NCBI GenBank assembly: GCA_021904315.1
Contig: CM038911.1
Coordinates: forward strand, 19,689,390-19,753,389
Origin: Sphagnum magellanicum
Lineage: Eukaryota > Streptophyta > Sphagnopsida > Sphagnales > Sphagnaceae
DNA: 64,000 nucleotides
Reading direction: 5' to 3'
In this document: positions 22,030-35,093 of the stretch, in pieces
Layout: each line of letters opens with the position of its first letter
Numbering within the stretch: the first letter of the stretch is position 1
Notes under the pieces: generated by a model
Told to the model about the DNA's origin: nothing
Databases searched by the model: none
The model's input: only the letters and a program-made list of their open reading frames with translations
Program-made: the position numbers and the translations under genes

Positions 22030-24270
22030 AAAACGAATTGATTTAAATTCTCAATACGAATTCTCAATCCCAAGCTTAGATTGCTTCAAGTTAATGATGA
22101 CACCTGTAACATTAAAATGCGTTCTATTTCAATATGTGATATTCCACAATGCCAAGTATTTGACAAGCGAGGAAGGAGACATGGAAAAATTGCACAACAT
22201 GTTCTACCCACCAAAATAGAAGGTTTTCAATTTCAATTGGTCACACAGCCAACCATCAATATAATTGTAACTCATGCTTCAAGGTGGACATGATTATATC
22301 ATCATTTGATACAATTTGCCCAAAAAATGAATCATCATTTTCAATTATTGTTAGTTGATCTATTATTGTTACCTTAACAAGTTCAAATGAAAAAACACGT
22401 GTCATAAAAAAAGGGCACACAATATTGGTGTCATAATTTATAACAATTTAAATGGCATGTCATTGCCCACAAAATCCCATATGATTTTCATGTTCTTGAA
22501 GCCAGGGTCCAACATGATAACAAACATGTTATGGGCCTTGGCTTGATTATAAGCTAAAACAAATGCCAAGAATGGGGATAGAATATTGATGACTTGTGTC
22601 ATCATCCTTAATTTGAATTTGTGCAACTTTGAATCAAAGTCCACACGAATCAATGGCTAATTTAAAGTTTGGGCCCTAATTACATCAACTTTATGGCATG
22701 TATAAGGTGAAGGCAGAATAAAGTGCATCTAACCAATAACTAACATTTTGATTCAAGACACAATGTTTCACAATAGGAAGGAGTGTATCTATAATGGCTT
22801 GAGCAATAGCCCAAGTTTGAAGTACTGACATTTTAAAAGATAAATGAATAACTTGTTATCATTTGTAGCAAATCGAAATAACATTCCGATATTCTAGTGT
22901 TTCTTGGAATATGATGATTCGAGAAGCAAACTTCATCTTCACCGAAGTTTTCAACATCTTGGCAAACAAACCTACAACAATACAAGACTTTTTCCACTTT
23001 TATCACCCCTTATTATATCAATTGTCCAAGTAATGGTCTTTTATAATGCAGATTAAACTTCTTTCAAACTAACTTTTGAAAATCCAGCATAAATTGTATT
23101 ATTCTCAATAGCATATTAAGTTACCTTTAACATGGCATGCCCAAAACATGACCCTACAAATGGGCATGCTAGTGGAAAGGCCAAACAAGCAACAATAAGA
23201 GTCAATCCAAAAATCAAAATGTTTAAATTAAACTTTTCATTTTTTACGTATGCAAAATTACTTTGTCAAGTAAAGCAAAGGAATTTAATAAATTTTTTAC
23301 CTAGTTTGTCATGGTTGCACATACAATGTTGTGTACCTCAAAAATCCCAAATTCACATGACAAAGCTCCCATGAAACATTGATGAAGCTCACAACAATAA
23401 CAAAGGTATCCAAGCTTACACAAGACATCCAAAGGTCAAATGAACATGTATAAGTAATAGGAGATGTAAAAGTAGGGATGATACAATTTTCCCTGGTTTT
23501 GTCCACCATATTAAGGAACACTTCAATCACCATTTGGCAATAGGAGGGAAATTGTACACACCCACACTATCACAAAACCAAATGTTGTAGCCATGAATTT
23601 TCAATAGAAAACAAAGGTGATAACCTTTGCAACATATAAAACTAAATCCTCCAAAAATGTCCGATGTAACGAATCTGATTTATGGTAAGGTTGTTAGCTA
23701 CCAAAATAGTTTGTGATTTGAAAAGGTGGGACAATTTTCTTCTTTTTTGTCCCTTGTTTTTCATTTTGGGTTCCTACAACTTTTTGTAGCAAAAACAATC
23801 TACACTTCTTATACAAATCTGGATATTCATGAAAAGCATGCTTTCTCAAAGCACTTGTGCCATGGTTTTTGCTGTAGCTCACAAACCCTTTCTGCTTTCC
23901 CTACGCATCAACGAGTTCCAATTGAATAGGGTGACAAACAAAACACCACATCATCTATGGGTTACAAATGTTCATTGTTGCATCATTATTCATCACAAAA
24001 AAGCCCAATAGGCTGATGATTGATGGCTAGGAAACCACAAACTTTAGTTGGCCACAAGCTTTGGAAACGAAGTTTCCTAAGTTACAACAAGGTCAACATT
24101 TGATGCCTCTTGTGTTCCAAGCTCAATTTCAAATTGAGACATAAAATCAATGTCATCTTTTTCATCACATGAAACTATTGTTGTTGTAAGTATTGTGGCA
24201 TTTGAAATAACCATTATAGGTTATGTGGCACTTGTGGATGCCATTGATGAAAACATCTTAATGGTTTTTT
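22030..24270 (-). pseudogene. Dead hAT-superfamily transposase
   Basis: A nearly full-length but broken transposase reads right to left with many stops and frameshifts. First is an acidic head (ELGTQEASNVDLV) near 24.1 kb. Next is a BED-type zinc finger (WCFVCH..., then YSKNHGTSALRKHAFHEYP) at 23.98-23.8 kb. The core follows: CSFDLWMSCVSLDTFVIVVS, then SWELCHV at ~23.4 kb, and VGSCFGHAM at ~23.1 kb. Then comes AHNMFVIMLDPGFKNMKI at ~22.5 kb. Last is the C-terminal dimerisation region (LLFWWVEHVVQFFHVSFLA, then QILGIVEYHI) at ~22.25 kb. The W-W-x-x-H and A-x-Q-I-L-G-I elements are those of the hAT C-terminus. Terminal repeats were not located. It is an old relic and cannot encode active enzyme. 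The family call rests on domain order and motifs recognised by eye. Confidence 0.85.
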
Positions 24271-24904
24271 TATTAATTGTTGTGCAAAAAAACTAAAACA
24301 TAAAAGCAATTGAAGTAGAAAACATTAAAAACAACTAAAGCAATTAATACCTAAGGTTATTGGAAGCAACTAAAATAGTTAGTACCCAAGGTTGCTCAAT
24401 TGAAATAGTTGTTGCATGGTGAAAAACTTGTTAATATATCAAATAACAAACCAATGAATGAAAAAAAATGTGACAAAGAGGAATATTTACCTACAAACAT
24501 TTGTAGCACATGATGATAAGGAAATGGCCACTGCAATGATCACAATCACAATTAAAATACTTTAATGCAAGCTACAACACATAATCACCACCGTGATGAT
24601 CACGACAATTTTGGATGTTCTGCTTGTAGACCCACTAGGGCAATATTCAAAGGCATTAAAGGTATTGTAAAGTTTTGGAAGGTAATTACTTTGTAGATAT
24701 TTTCGTTTCCCATGCACCTTTTTATATTTTCTTCCTTTGGCATTACTAGAATAGCCTATAAACAAGATGGTAGGTCTATTATTTGATAACAAACCGTACT
24801 CTCTTTGGCTCTTTACATGAATTTTTACCTATTACTTGAGTAGATGTAGTAAAATAATCAAGCGATAATAAATTTTTTTTGAGTATTAAGGTGTTGACCT
24901 TGTT

Positions 24905-25345
24905 CCCTCAACCTTACCTCCTTGAAGATAGTAATGTTCAAGGGCCACACTTTCACCCCTTTATAGTGGGCATCACTTTGGGTGCACTTCAATAACACCC
25001 TTTATTATGATAACGTTGTTGACCTTAGGCCTAAGGCCTTCAAACAAGGGCATAACTAGAATGTGTGCATTGCCTTGGGTGTCACCTCAAATAGTACCCC
25101 ATATTCTAGTAATGCCTTTCACCTCAAGCCTTACCAAGGCCTTCAAACAAAGGCATAACCAAAATGTGGGCACCATTGTGGGTGTCACCTCAAGTAGTAC
25201 CCTTATTCTAGTAATGCCATTGACCTCAAACCTTGCCGTGGCCTTCAAACAAGGGCATAACTAGAATGTGAGTGCCACCATGGGTGTCACTTCAAATAGT
25301 ACCTTTATTTTGGTAATGCCTTTGACCTCAAGCCTTACCTACTAT
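24905..25345. repeat. ~102-bp tandem array
   Basis: The block 'ccttcaaacaagggcataac' begins at 25037, 25140 and 25242 (periods 103 and 102 bp). The blocks 'tgggtgtcacctcaaatagt' and 'attctagtaatgcc' occupy the rest of each unit. A more diverged unit precedes at about 24917-25025 and a partial one ends near 25345. The reading frame at 25007-25264 is produced by the repeat. Confidence 0.85.
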
Positions 25346-26034
25346 GTAAAAAACATTTCAAACTTTCTCCTTGTATATTTAAGTAATTCTTGCATCATAA
25401 TTTTGCATGGGACCTTACAATTTGCATAAGACCATGGTATATAATACAACCTATAAGAACACAACCAAAAAAATAATAAAATAAAATAATTAAAATGAAT
25501 AAAATTCAACAGTCTTTTTAGTTCTTTACATTGGAGAAAGGTCTAAACATAGAATTTTTCCTATATTTACATTACATACTTTTTGCCCCGTGTCATTGGC
25601 CCAAACATGAACACATTGAAGGCTCAATTGATTTCACTTTCCAAACCCAGTTTTTACAATTTGTTTGAATTTATGGCAACAAAATCCACTCATAAATCAA
25701 TATCTTTCACACCTTAGCTCTAAAAATTGTTAAATAAACTTTATTAAATCATGGGTTTCCAACTACACCAAAAATGCTCCCAAATTCCAATATGGTTTTT
25801 AGATGAAATTTTAATTAGTTTTTGTTGAAAAAATGTTTCAATAATCAATAGCTTCCACATAGTAGTTCCAAATAATTTCAAACCAAACCAATGCACCCAT
25901 ACTCATCAAGAGCTTTTTGAAGATACAAAAAGCATGACATGAAGTGTCATGGTTTGACAAATCTCAATGTGACAAAACAAAGTACCTTGCTTCATACATA
26001 GATGTGAACCAATCATAATCACAGAGTGATATAT

Positions 26035-28115
26035 TATAGAGAAAACCTAGTAAGACTTGTTGGAAAGGGATGGGTTAGCTATGTCTCTACTTACCCATCT
26101 ATCTACCTTACACATTTTCTTTTGATAATGATGTGAACAGATCATAATCATAGGTGATATATCATATTTCTTTGATTGTGAATTTCATGGAAATTTGTGT
26201 ACTATGAAATCATCTTGGTAGGCTCATTCCAACCAAAAAACATGATAGGGTGAATTGTTATTTTGTTGAATGGTAATAAGTTCAACTAGGAAATGTTCCA
26301 AAAAGTTCCCATTGTCAATTCACATTTCAAGCACATCTTCTAGTGTCAATTCATGTTACAAGTCAAATTTGATTACATTAAAATGGAACCATAGATCACG
26401 ATCATAAATGGTTCCCTTGAATGTGAATTTCATGAAAATTTGTGTATTATATAAAATAGGTTTGTTAAGGCTTGTTCCATCTAGGAATGCGATGAGTGGG
26501 GTAGGGGGAGTTGTCATTCCATTGAATAATAACACGTTCTACCATGGCTTATTCCAAAATGTCCCATCATCAATTTGATTGCATTAAAGTGGAACCATAA
26601 ATCATAATAATAGACAATATCTTAGAATGGGAATTTCAAGAAATTTTGTGTAATAATATCGGTAAGGCTTTTTCCACTTGGGAACAGTGAACCCAATAGG
26701 GCAAGTTGTTGACTAGTAGCAAGTTATAATAAGGCTTGTTCCAAAGTGTCCCACCCATACCTTCACATGTTAAGTGTGTCATCCACCATTGATTTATGTC
26801 ACAAATTAAGGACAAATCATTTAAGGCTTGTTCCACCTTGGCACTAGGGTGACCAAATAGGACAAGTTGTTCCATTGGGTAATAACAAGTTCTACCAAGG
26901 CTTGTTCCAAAATGTCCCCACTATTGATTCACATTTCAAATGTGCATCTTTCAGTGTCAATTCGCATTATAAACCAAATTAACTACATTAAAGTGCTCGT
27001 TTCTTTGAATGTGAATTTCATGAAAATTTGTGATTGTCTTAATATGGCTCATTCCATTAATTAGGAACTTGGATGAGCCTAAGAAGGCAAATGGTCATTC
27101 CATTAGGTGCCAATAGGTTCTATCAAGGCCTATTATGAAATGTCCTGATAGTTGATTCACATTCCAAGCATACATCTTTCACGATTGGGGTGGGTGCAAG
27201 CTAAATATTTTGTACATACTCGCTACTTTGTTTTTTACTTGAAAACACTAAAAAAATAATTTAAAAGACTTTTAACCTTCCTCTAACATTTCAAAACAAA
27301 TGAAACTTTTAGTTTTTTTTATGAACATCTTTAGCCTCCCTTTAATTTTTCAAAGTAATTTGTGTCATATCATTTGAACTTTAAAAAATACCACAAAAGT
27401 ATCCCCAATAATTTTGCTATTTTTCAAGAATTGGGGATGATTTTAGTTATGAAAAAAATAATTATTAACCAGAGAAATTATATTGGAATGTTCACCATAT
27501 CAATATTGAGTTGCATGAAAAACAAATCAAATACTTGCAAAAACATTTTACCTACTTTCAAATACTTAAATTTTATTTTTCAAACTGTCACAAATTTTAG
27601 GTCCAATTCAAATATTTACAAATAGTGTTAAAAAATGATTATAACAATTTAACTTTTGAAGTTCATGCAAAAAAAAGTTAATAATTAATGTACCCAAAAA
27701 GAATATTACTATCCTTACGAAATCCTCTACTTGTCAATTCTTTTATATAGAGACCCCAATATTTGGTTGTTTACACTATTTTTTTGGTATATTTTACCAT
27801 TCTTTCACTCGATCATGTTTATAAATCAAATTAACCACACTAAAATGGAACCATAATCATAATAAAAAATGGTTCCCTTGAATGTCAATTTGATGGGATT
27901 TTGTGTATTATGGAACAATCATAATAGGGTTTGTTCACTTAATAATACAATGGGTTCAATAGAATGAACTAATGTTCCATTGAATGCTAATGGGTTCTAC
28001 CAATACTTAATCCAAAACTAATGCCCCCATTGTTAATTCACATTTCAAGTACATCCTCCATCATTGATTCACATTACAAGTCAAATTAATTACATTAAAA
28101 TGGAACCAATATGTG
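26035..28115. repeat. Degenerate ~190-250 bp tandem array
   Basis: Units begin with 'aatgtgaatttcatgaaaat' or close variants at 26174, 26420, 26625, 27009 and 27881, with a truncated unit at about 26822. Each contains, in order, 'aaggcttgttcca', 'gttgttccattg', 'ccaaaatgtcccc', 'tcacatttcaagc' and 'acattaaaatggaacca'. Spacing falls from 246 to about 187 bp. The array is interrupted at 27183-27800. The unit at 26045-26165 matches the 20.9-21.3 kb array instead. Confidence 0.8.
27175..27808. mobile_element. ~620-bp insertion in the tandem array, 8-bp duplication
   Basis: The array unit is broken at 'catctttcac' and resumes 618 bp later. The 8-bp sequence tctttcac stands on both sides (27175-27182 and 27801-27808). 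An uninterrupted unit at about 26945 has only one such site (tctttcag). This is what an insertion with target-site duplication looks like. The inserted DNA is AT-rich, has no coding sequence, and its ends (gattggggtggg... and ...attttaccat) are not inverted repeats, so the element type is unknown. Confidence 0.55.
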
Positions 28116-31100
28116 ATTGCATTGTCCCACCTAGGAAAATGATTGAAAAATTACATAAATAGGACACCGCAATTAGTTATGTACTATTGGAATGGGCTAG
28201 GTAGACCCATTTTACTTAGATACGCATCAAGTTTCAACCACAAGAAGATGAGATCTTGTTATATTATGTTATGTTCAATAATATAACTAACGTGACCATT
28301 ATTGATTCATAGGCTTGTGGTTTTCCTTATAATGGATTTAGATCACAAATGGAATTGACATATCACCTATACCCCACCTTTAAAAAAACCTAAAAAATGT
28401 ACTTGAACATGACATCATAAATTGTTACATTTATATATTAGGTGAAGGAAAAAGAACAATGCCAATAACAAGATGTAGGACAATGGAGATTGAATGTTAG
28501 TGTTGGAAACAAATAAGGAAATCAAAGGGGGTGAGAGGGGAACTTTTTGAAATGAAATTCTACAATACAAATGAATTAATTATAATACACAATTATGTAT
28601 TACATGAATGGTTCCAACACTATATATTTTATATATTATGGATTTTGGGAAGTTTGTCAACCCATTGCATTAAAATTTTCATAACACTAAAACAAAAATT
28701 GTGCATAATTTTTTTCGACACAAGTCCAAGGCAAGGTAATTAATTACATTTGAAAAGATTTTTTGTTGGATTTGAACCTAGATGATATATAAGTTCAAAT
28801 GTTTATTAATGACATTTAATTTAAACAAATTAAACACCTCTGTAAATATGTCACAACCTTATTTTTTACAAATAATTATTGAAACAATTCCACCCATACC
28901 CCCTATTTGGGCTTTTAACAATGTTCATCACATTAAACACGGTGTTATATTATTTTCCAATTCCCACCACAAACATGGGAAATGGAATAGTATAAGGTGA
29001 AGTTTTAATTCATTTCCATTTGACTCATAGTTCATTTCCAATTGATTATTAATTAACTGCAAATTAATTTTCAATTAAATTTTAGTTAATTATAGGTAAC
29101 TTTTAGTTGATTCCTAATTAAGTCCTAGTTAACTTTCAGTTTAGTTTTAATTAACTCATAGTTGACTTTCAATTATGAAGGTTCTCAAGAAGTTATTTTA
29201 CTCAATGCATATATAGAAATTTCTTTGAAAACTTCCTTGAGCTAGGTCCCCAAAAGGGTATAAATAAAAGTAAGACCTCTCATTTCCTTCAATTTGTTCA
29301 ACACCATTCTTAAACACGATCTTGCATCGTAACCTTGTTATGTTCTTTTTATGTTCATGTTTGCATATGCTAGCATAATAAAGATATGTTTTTAGGTTTG
29401 TCATACACATCTCATGTTTTTATTCGTAATTCTTGTGTTCTTATTTTTTAATCACATAACCATTAATAAAGTAACAAGATAGATTTATTTCAACAATCAT
29501 GCAAGCACTTAGTTACATTAGTTTGCATAGGTGTATTTACATAACATCAACAATGTCCATGCAATGAATATTTGACATTGAAATCATACTAATACACCCA
29601 TGATGGTATAGTTTACATCCAACTAGTCATTCATTCATATTCAAGCAATGACCAATTATCAATGAGCACATAATGAATCCACCTTCATCTATGCAATTCA
29701 CAAGCAACAATCTAATGTATGGGATCCACTCCTTGATTATATTCTTGATCTAACACATACAAATATTTACAATAACATGCATGTGCTTTTCACATATAAA
29801 CCAACAAACATCCAAAAACATTTCATTAAAATTGGTCATGTCCAAAATTGTAAGTTTTCTATTTATGATGTTTGTCCAAAAATCTATGCCCCCAAAAAAA
29901 AACTCTTTGCAATAATCTAGTTCTCCTCCTCTATTGGGTTGCCTAACACTTATTCCTTCACTACCTCTCCTTTTGATCCCCCATTATCACCTTTCATCAC
30001 TACCACTATGTAACGTTTCTAGTATTTCTACTTTTTAAATTACTAATCATTAACAAGAACTTTCAAATTTTCAAATATAATTAAAATAGACCATATTTAA
30101 GTTATGAATGAGAGATGGAAATGAAAAAAAAGGCACGAGAATCAAAATATAATTATCATTTTAAAACAAGGTTGAATGAACTTGTTTTCCAAAGGAAAAA
30201 TTATCAATTAGATCATGCTTACATTAGAAAACTACCCTCATGATTAGGTCATGTTCCTAAGATCAGTGCAAAATTAAATAGACAAATGAAAAATATAATA
30301 AAAAAAGGTTTCAAATTAAAAGCTCATAATTTATCAATTGAACTTACCAATGACTAATATTTAAAATGTTTAACACATATGTTATATTAATGTTACCCTA
30401 TATTATTTATATTATATATTATATAATATAATTTAAATTTATTATAAATTAATTAAATTATAAAATTTACCCAACATCAATATACAAGACCATATATTTT
30501 TATTCACATATTTTGTAAATTCAAAAAACAAAATCCCCCCTAACCAAATGGTTACATGAAAAATGCATCCGATTATAATATGAACATATTCAAGTGAACT
30601 TTAATATATCTCCCATATAGTCATGGCCTCGTTAGGTTTTGTATTTAAAATAAAACACATGAAATCGATGATAAAATATAGATGGTCCAAATTTGAAAAC
30701 TCTTATTCACCATCATCTTGCAACCTAACTCTTAATGTTCATGGTTTTTAAAAAAGTCAAAGATTTTCAATATGGCATTTTTTTTGGAAATGATGATTTT
30801 TTTGAATTTTATAGACACTAACTTTTAGACCATTTTAATTTTAAAATTTCAAAAATTAGCAAAAATAGAAGGATTTTCTTTCTTTCATGTTTTGTTTGTA
30901 ACTATATTTTCTTTAATTGTCATATGGATGATCACCATTTTAACTACATAAAAAATTTGAATTTTTTTTTTTTGGTTGTGTTCAAATTTGAATTTTTTAA
31001 AGTTTTAAACATATCAATTCTAAATCTACAAACTCTAGGTCTACTGCGTGCAGTTTCAAATTCATACAATCATGGCAAGGATCACATCTTTGACATAGTT

Positions 31101-33700
31101 GGTGACCCACATACCTTGGTCTAATATTCGACAAACCTTTTAACTTGTTTGAAACTTTGGCTATGGTTATATTACCATAAAATTTTAGATGTTATGTTAA
31201 ATTGTCAATTATAACAACTTTCCTAACCATTGAAATTATCTATAAATTTTGGCTATTTAAGTTTTTTTTTTATGTGTCAAGTTAATAACCAACAATTTTA
31301 ACCAAATAAATTATATAACCACACAACATTGGTTCTTGGAATGTTTTTGATTTTAAGCAAGTTTAGGTATAAGTTTTAAGGTAGTTTTGGACCAAAGGTT
31401 TAATGTTTTGTTGGAACTACCATTTGAATTGAATAAGGCAATCTAGACACATTGGATTATCCCACAAACTTAAAGAAGGATGACCTTATTATTATTTATA
31501 ATCATTACATGCTGAAAATTTTAGAATTTAAAAATCAAGTGTTGATTTTAAGATTTAAGATTTAACTAATTATTCAACAAATTATTGTCAAATCCAATCA
31601 GGTAGCATGGTAGTCTTTTTAAAAATTTGGAATTAAAACTTGAACCAAGGATGTTGTCCTTTTAAAAATATGTTCAAGTTCTCTAGGTATATGAATATAA
31701 CTTTTCAAAAATATAAAAGCTTAACATTATTTTTAATGCAAAAAATTAGTTTTAATTTATTGTACACAATCAATACTACGTAATCTTTATTTTGGATTGT
31801 GTAAATCAATTGAACAAACTAATATGACACACAAAACAAAGGTTTAGTTTTGTGTAATGAAATGGAACTAGAATTTATCTTAAATTGAATTAGGCTCTAA
31901 TTTTGTTCAGAAAAATCATATTTAAAAGTTTAAAAAATCCAAAAAATTAGTCACCAAATTGAAGGTTCCATCAAAAACTTAAAAAGTTTTAGAACCATGA
32001 CCCGAGGTTCTTCTTAAAATTAAAAACCGAACAACTCTAGCTTGAACTCCATCCAAGTTCAATGACCAAATTCATTTGATAGATGGTTGAAGCTTCCTTC
32101 ATTGAAAAAAAAATTGAAGAAAAGGGTACCATTTTAAAAGGTTTTTGAGCTTTTAAAAGCTTGCATTCTATTAAAATTGTGAAAAGAAGATGGATAAGCA
32201 ATTGGGTTTGCTATAGTTTCATGTAAGGGTGACACAATTGAAGTGTTGTTTTTTTACCATGAGACACACAATAAAAATGCATCTTGCTCCCACCACACAA
32301 ATCTTTCAAAATGTGCCAAAAATGGATCAATTCTCATTTGTAAGGTCCTAATGAATTAGTTCTTTTTTAGTGTTAGAGGTGGGCACATTCACATTTTGGG
32401 AACTTAGGTCTTGAGCTTGGCTTGTGCCTTGCACCATGCCCTCATTGGCACAATAAAAGTTGGCTTATTATAGGGTACTAATATGCATTGAGGGACATTT
32501 ACAAATATTCACAAATAAACATATTCTGTTCCCAGTGTAGCCTATACCCACCAAAAGAAAAAAAAATTTAAATTTAAATAATAAAAAAAAATCTGCTCCA
32601 AGTGTTAAAAAAACCAATGAAATTTAATTAAAATTTATTGAACTGACGGTGCCTGACATGTGATGACCTAAAAAAAAAGAAAGAAAGAAAGAAATGAATA
32701 AATAAATATAATAATTAATTTACCTGACACTTTCTGACATGTGATGAGATCTGTGGTGTGATTCATGGTTACTTGTTGTTGATTCTATTAATTAACTAAT
32801 TAATTAGTTATGGGTGCATCCAAAAAGTTGTTTTGAAAAATAAATAAAAATTAATGTATTTTTTTGGAACTTGAGCCTCTTTTATTTGCTCATTAATAGA
32901 ATAAATTCAGTCAAAATTTGGACATTCACAACCCCCCTCCCTAAAACCCTAAATTTTTTTAGGGTGAAATATGTGATAAAAATGTGGTGCTTGGGAACTT
33001 GGGCAACAAAATGAGAACAAAAATAAGCAACATAATTTTTAAAAAACCATTGAGAAATTTGTTAAAACATATCCAAAACATCAAAAATAAAACCCTAATG
33101 TCTAATGGAAAAATATGTCCTAATTCACCCCCTATTTGATTGTGAATTGTGTGAATACTTATTTATAAAGCTCCTCTTTTGATTTTGGTAGGGTAGTAGG
33201 TAGGTAAGTCTCATTTGTCTCCTCACATGATGCCAAACATGGTTTTGGGTTGACCTAAAAAAACCCAATAAAATACCAAAATAGATAAATAAATAAATAA
33301 ATAAAATTATTTACCTTTTATGTTATTTTGTTCCAAGTTTCATATGATGATGCATTTGTTTGCCAACACCTTCATATTATTAGTGTGCATATAAGAATGC
33401 AATAATGAATTATTTTGAAAACTATTGGCTCAACCATCAAAAGGCTTTTGTGTAAATAGTATGGTTGATTATAATGTTCATACACCTTAACTCCCTCCCC
33501 ATAATCTCAAATCCAAAACCTTAAGTTGTAAATGAATTCATAATCATCCCATATCAAAAGCATCATCCAAATCACTTGCATTTAAATACCAAGAGGTAAT
33601 ATTATAGTCTTTTAGGGTTTATGGTGTGGGGGTGATGCTTAGGCATGTGCAATCATCATATCTTCCCTAATTTTGTGGCCAACAACACCTCATTGAAAAC
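28116..33700. other. AT-rich intergenic desert
   Basis: No gene is supported. At 28990-29175 a degenerate ~20-bp motif (tagttaattttcaattaa variants) is repeated. At 30390-30475 is an AT-only stretch rich in 'atattatataat'. At 31315-31331 the string 'aaccacacaacattgg' resembles the CAGTG-element end but has no partner. A/T homopolymers and scattered 'aaaaccctaa' strings complete the region. Confidence 0.55.
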
Positions 33701-34540
33701 AATCTTGGGGAGGGTAGGGTTTAGGGTTTAGAGTGAAATATGGCATACATTTATTACCAATGGAACCACTTCTACTATTGCAAAATTTGAAAAAATTAGA
33801 CCCTAAAACAAAATTAGGGTTTGCACTTGCCCTTAATTCGGAATGGGAATGCAAGATAGGCTATCTACTACATACATACATACCTTGGGGGCTTGGCAAA
33901 GGGTTGGCATCAGCTTGCAACAGAGGGAGATTCCAGATCCTTTGAATCCGGATATCATGAAAGGAAGGCATTGCTAATCCAGTGCAAGTGCATTGGGAAT
34001 TTGCCCATTTTTGGTTTAGGATGATGGTGATTAGTGCAGAGTAGCAATTAACAGAGCATTTACAGAGTTGGGTGTGTATTTTTTGCCCCCCTCCATTTCC
34101 CTGCCTCTTTTTTAGGTCATCTGTGTCTAGAGCTTTCCCTTTTCATGTAAGCAAATTTATGCTTTTGATGCAGAAGAAGTAGTAGTAGTAGTAGTAGAAG
34201 AAGAATGTGGGAAGATTGATGTTTTCCATGTGGGAAAATTGATGTTTTCGTCCATGATTCTAGAATTGGAGGTTTTGTAGGCTAACATCAAATGTCAGTG
34301 CATCATGAAAAATCATACTCTTTGGTGGTGGGTGTTTTCTTGCAGTTGGAATTCTACTACCTGACTGAATTGGCAGTGGCCTAGAAGGCACAAAAGCAAT
34401 AAGCATGGGCATGGGCATGATTATTGACTTGCTTGAGGTAAAAAAAATTCCTTTTCTGTGATAGTCTTTCTTTGTTTTTGTGGGTTTATGGAACTTCAAG
34501 AGTTTTGCAGATACAGTTTTTGACAGTTTAGTAAGGTGTC

Positions 34541-34703
34541 CATTGTTCAGGGTTTAGGGTTTGAGGTCTAAAGGGGCTAAGGTGCTTGCTTTTCACTTGC
34601 AAGCATCTTAGCCCCTTTAAACCTTAAACCCTAAACCCTGAACAATGTTTGCAAGTGAAAAGCAAGCACCTTAGCCCCTTTAAGCCTTAAACCCTAAACC
34701 CTT
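34541..34703. repeat. Fold-back repeat built from telomere-like motifs
   Basis: Arm A (34541-34581, beginning cattgttcagggtttaggg and ending aaggggctaag) is followed by a 25-bp segment (gtgcttgcttttcacttgca...). Then comes an almost exact inverted copy of arm A (34607-34647, containing aaccctaaaccctgaacaat). The middle segment is itself then inverted (34648-34670, gcaagtgaaaagcaagcacc), followed by a second inverted partial arm A (to 34703, 'aaaccctaaaccct'). Two overlapping hairpins are therefore possible. It lies about 390 bp upstream of the presumed start of the coiled-coil gene. Confidence 0.85.
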
Positions 34704-35093
34704 TGGGGAGTTTAGTCCAAAATTGACTTTTGATTTCCTTTGCTTCTGTCAAAATTTGGAGGACTACATTTGTTTAGGGTTAAATCTCAGTGGGGTTGTA
34801 AGGAAATTGTTGGTTGGATATGGTGTGTGTAGGCGGGAGGTTTGTTTGCCCTGGCAGCACCAAATGGGGGTTTCTATTGTGCACAGAAGGTTGGCACCAA
34901 ACAACTCGTGTGGGATTTTGTTACAAATGGTGAAGCTTCCACTGTTCATGGGCATACTGGATAAGAAGATCCACTGGCAAATAGTTTGACAACTGCATCA
35001 AGATTGAAATAAAAATTCTGGATCCACCATTGCAGCATTTTTCCCTGTTTGACGATTTATAGTGGAAGCAATAAAGACTAGGGTGTACACAAA

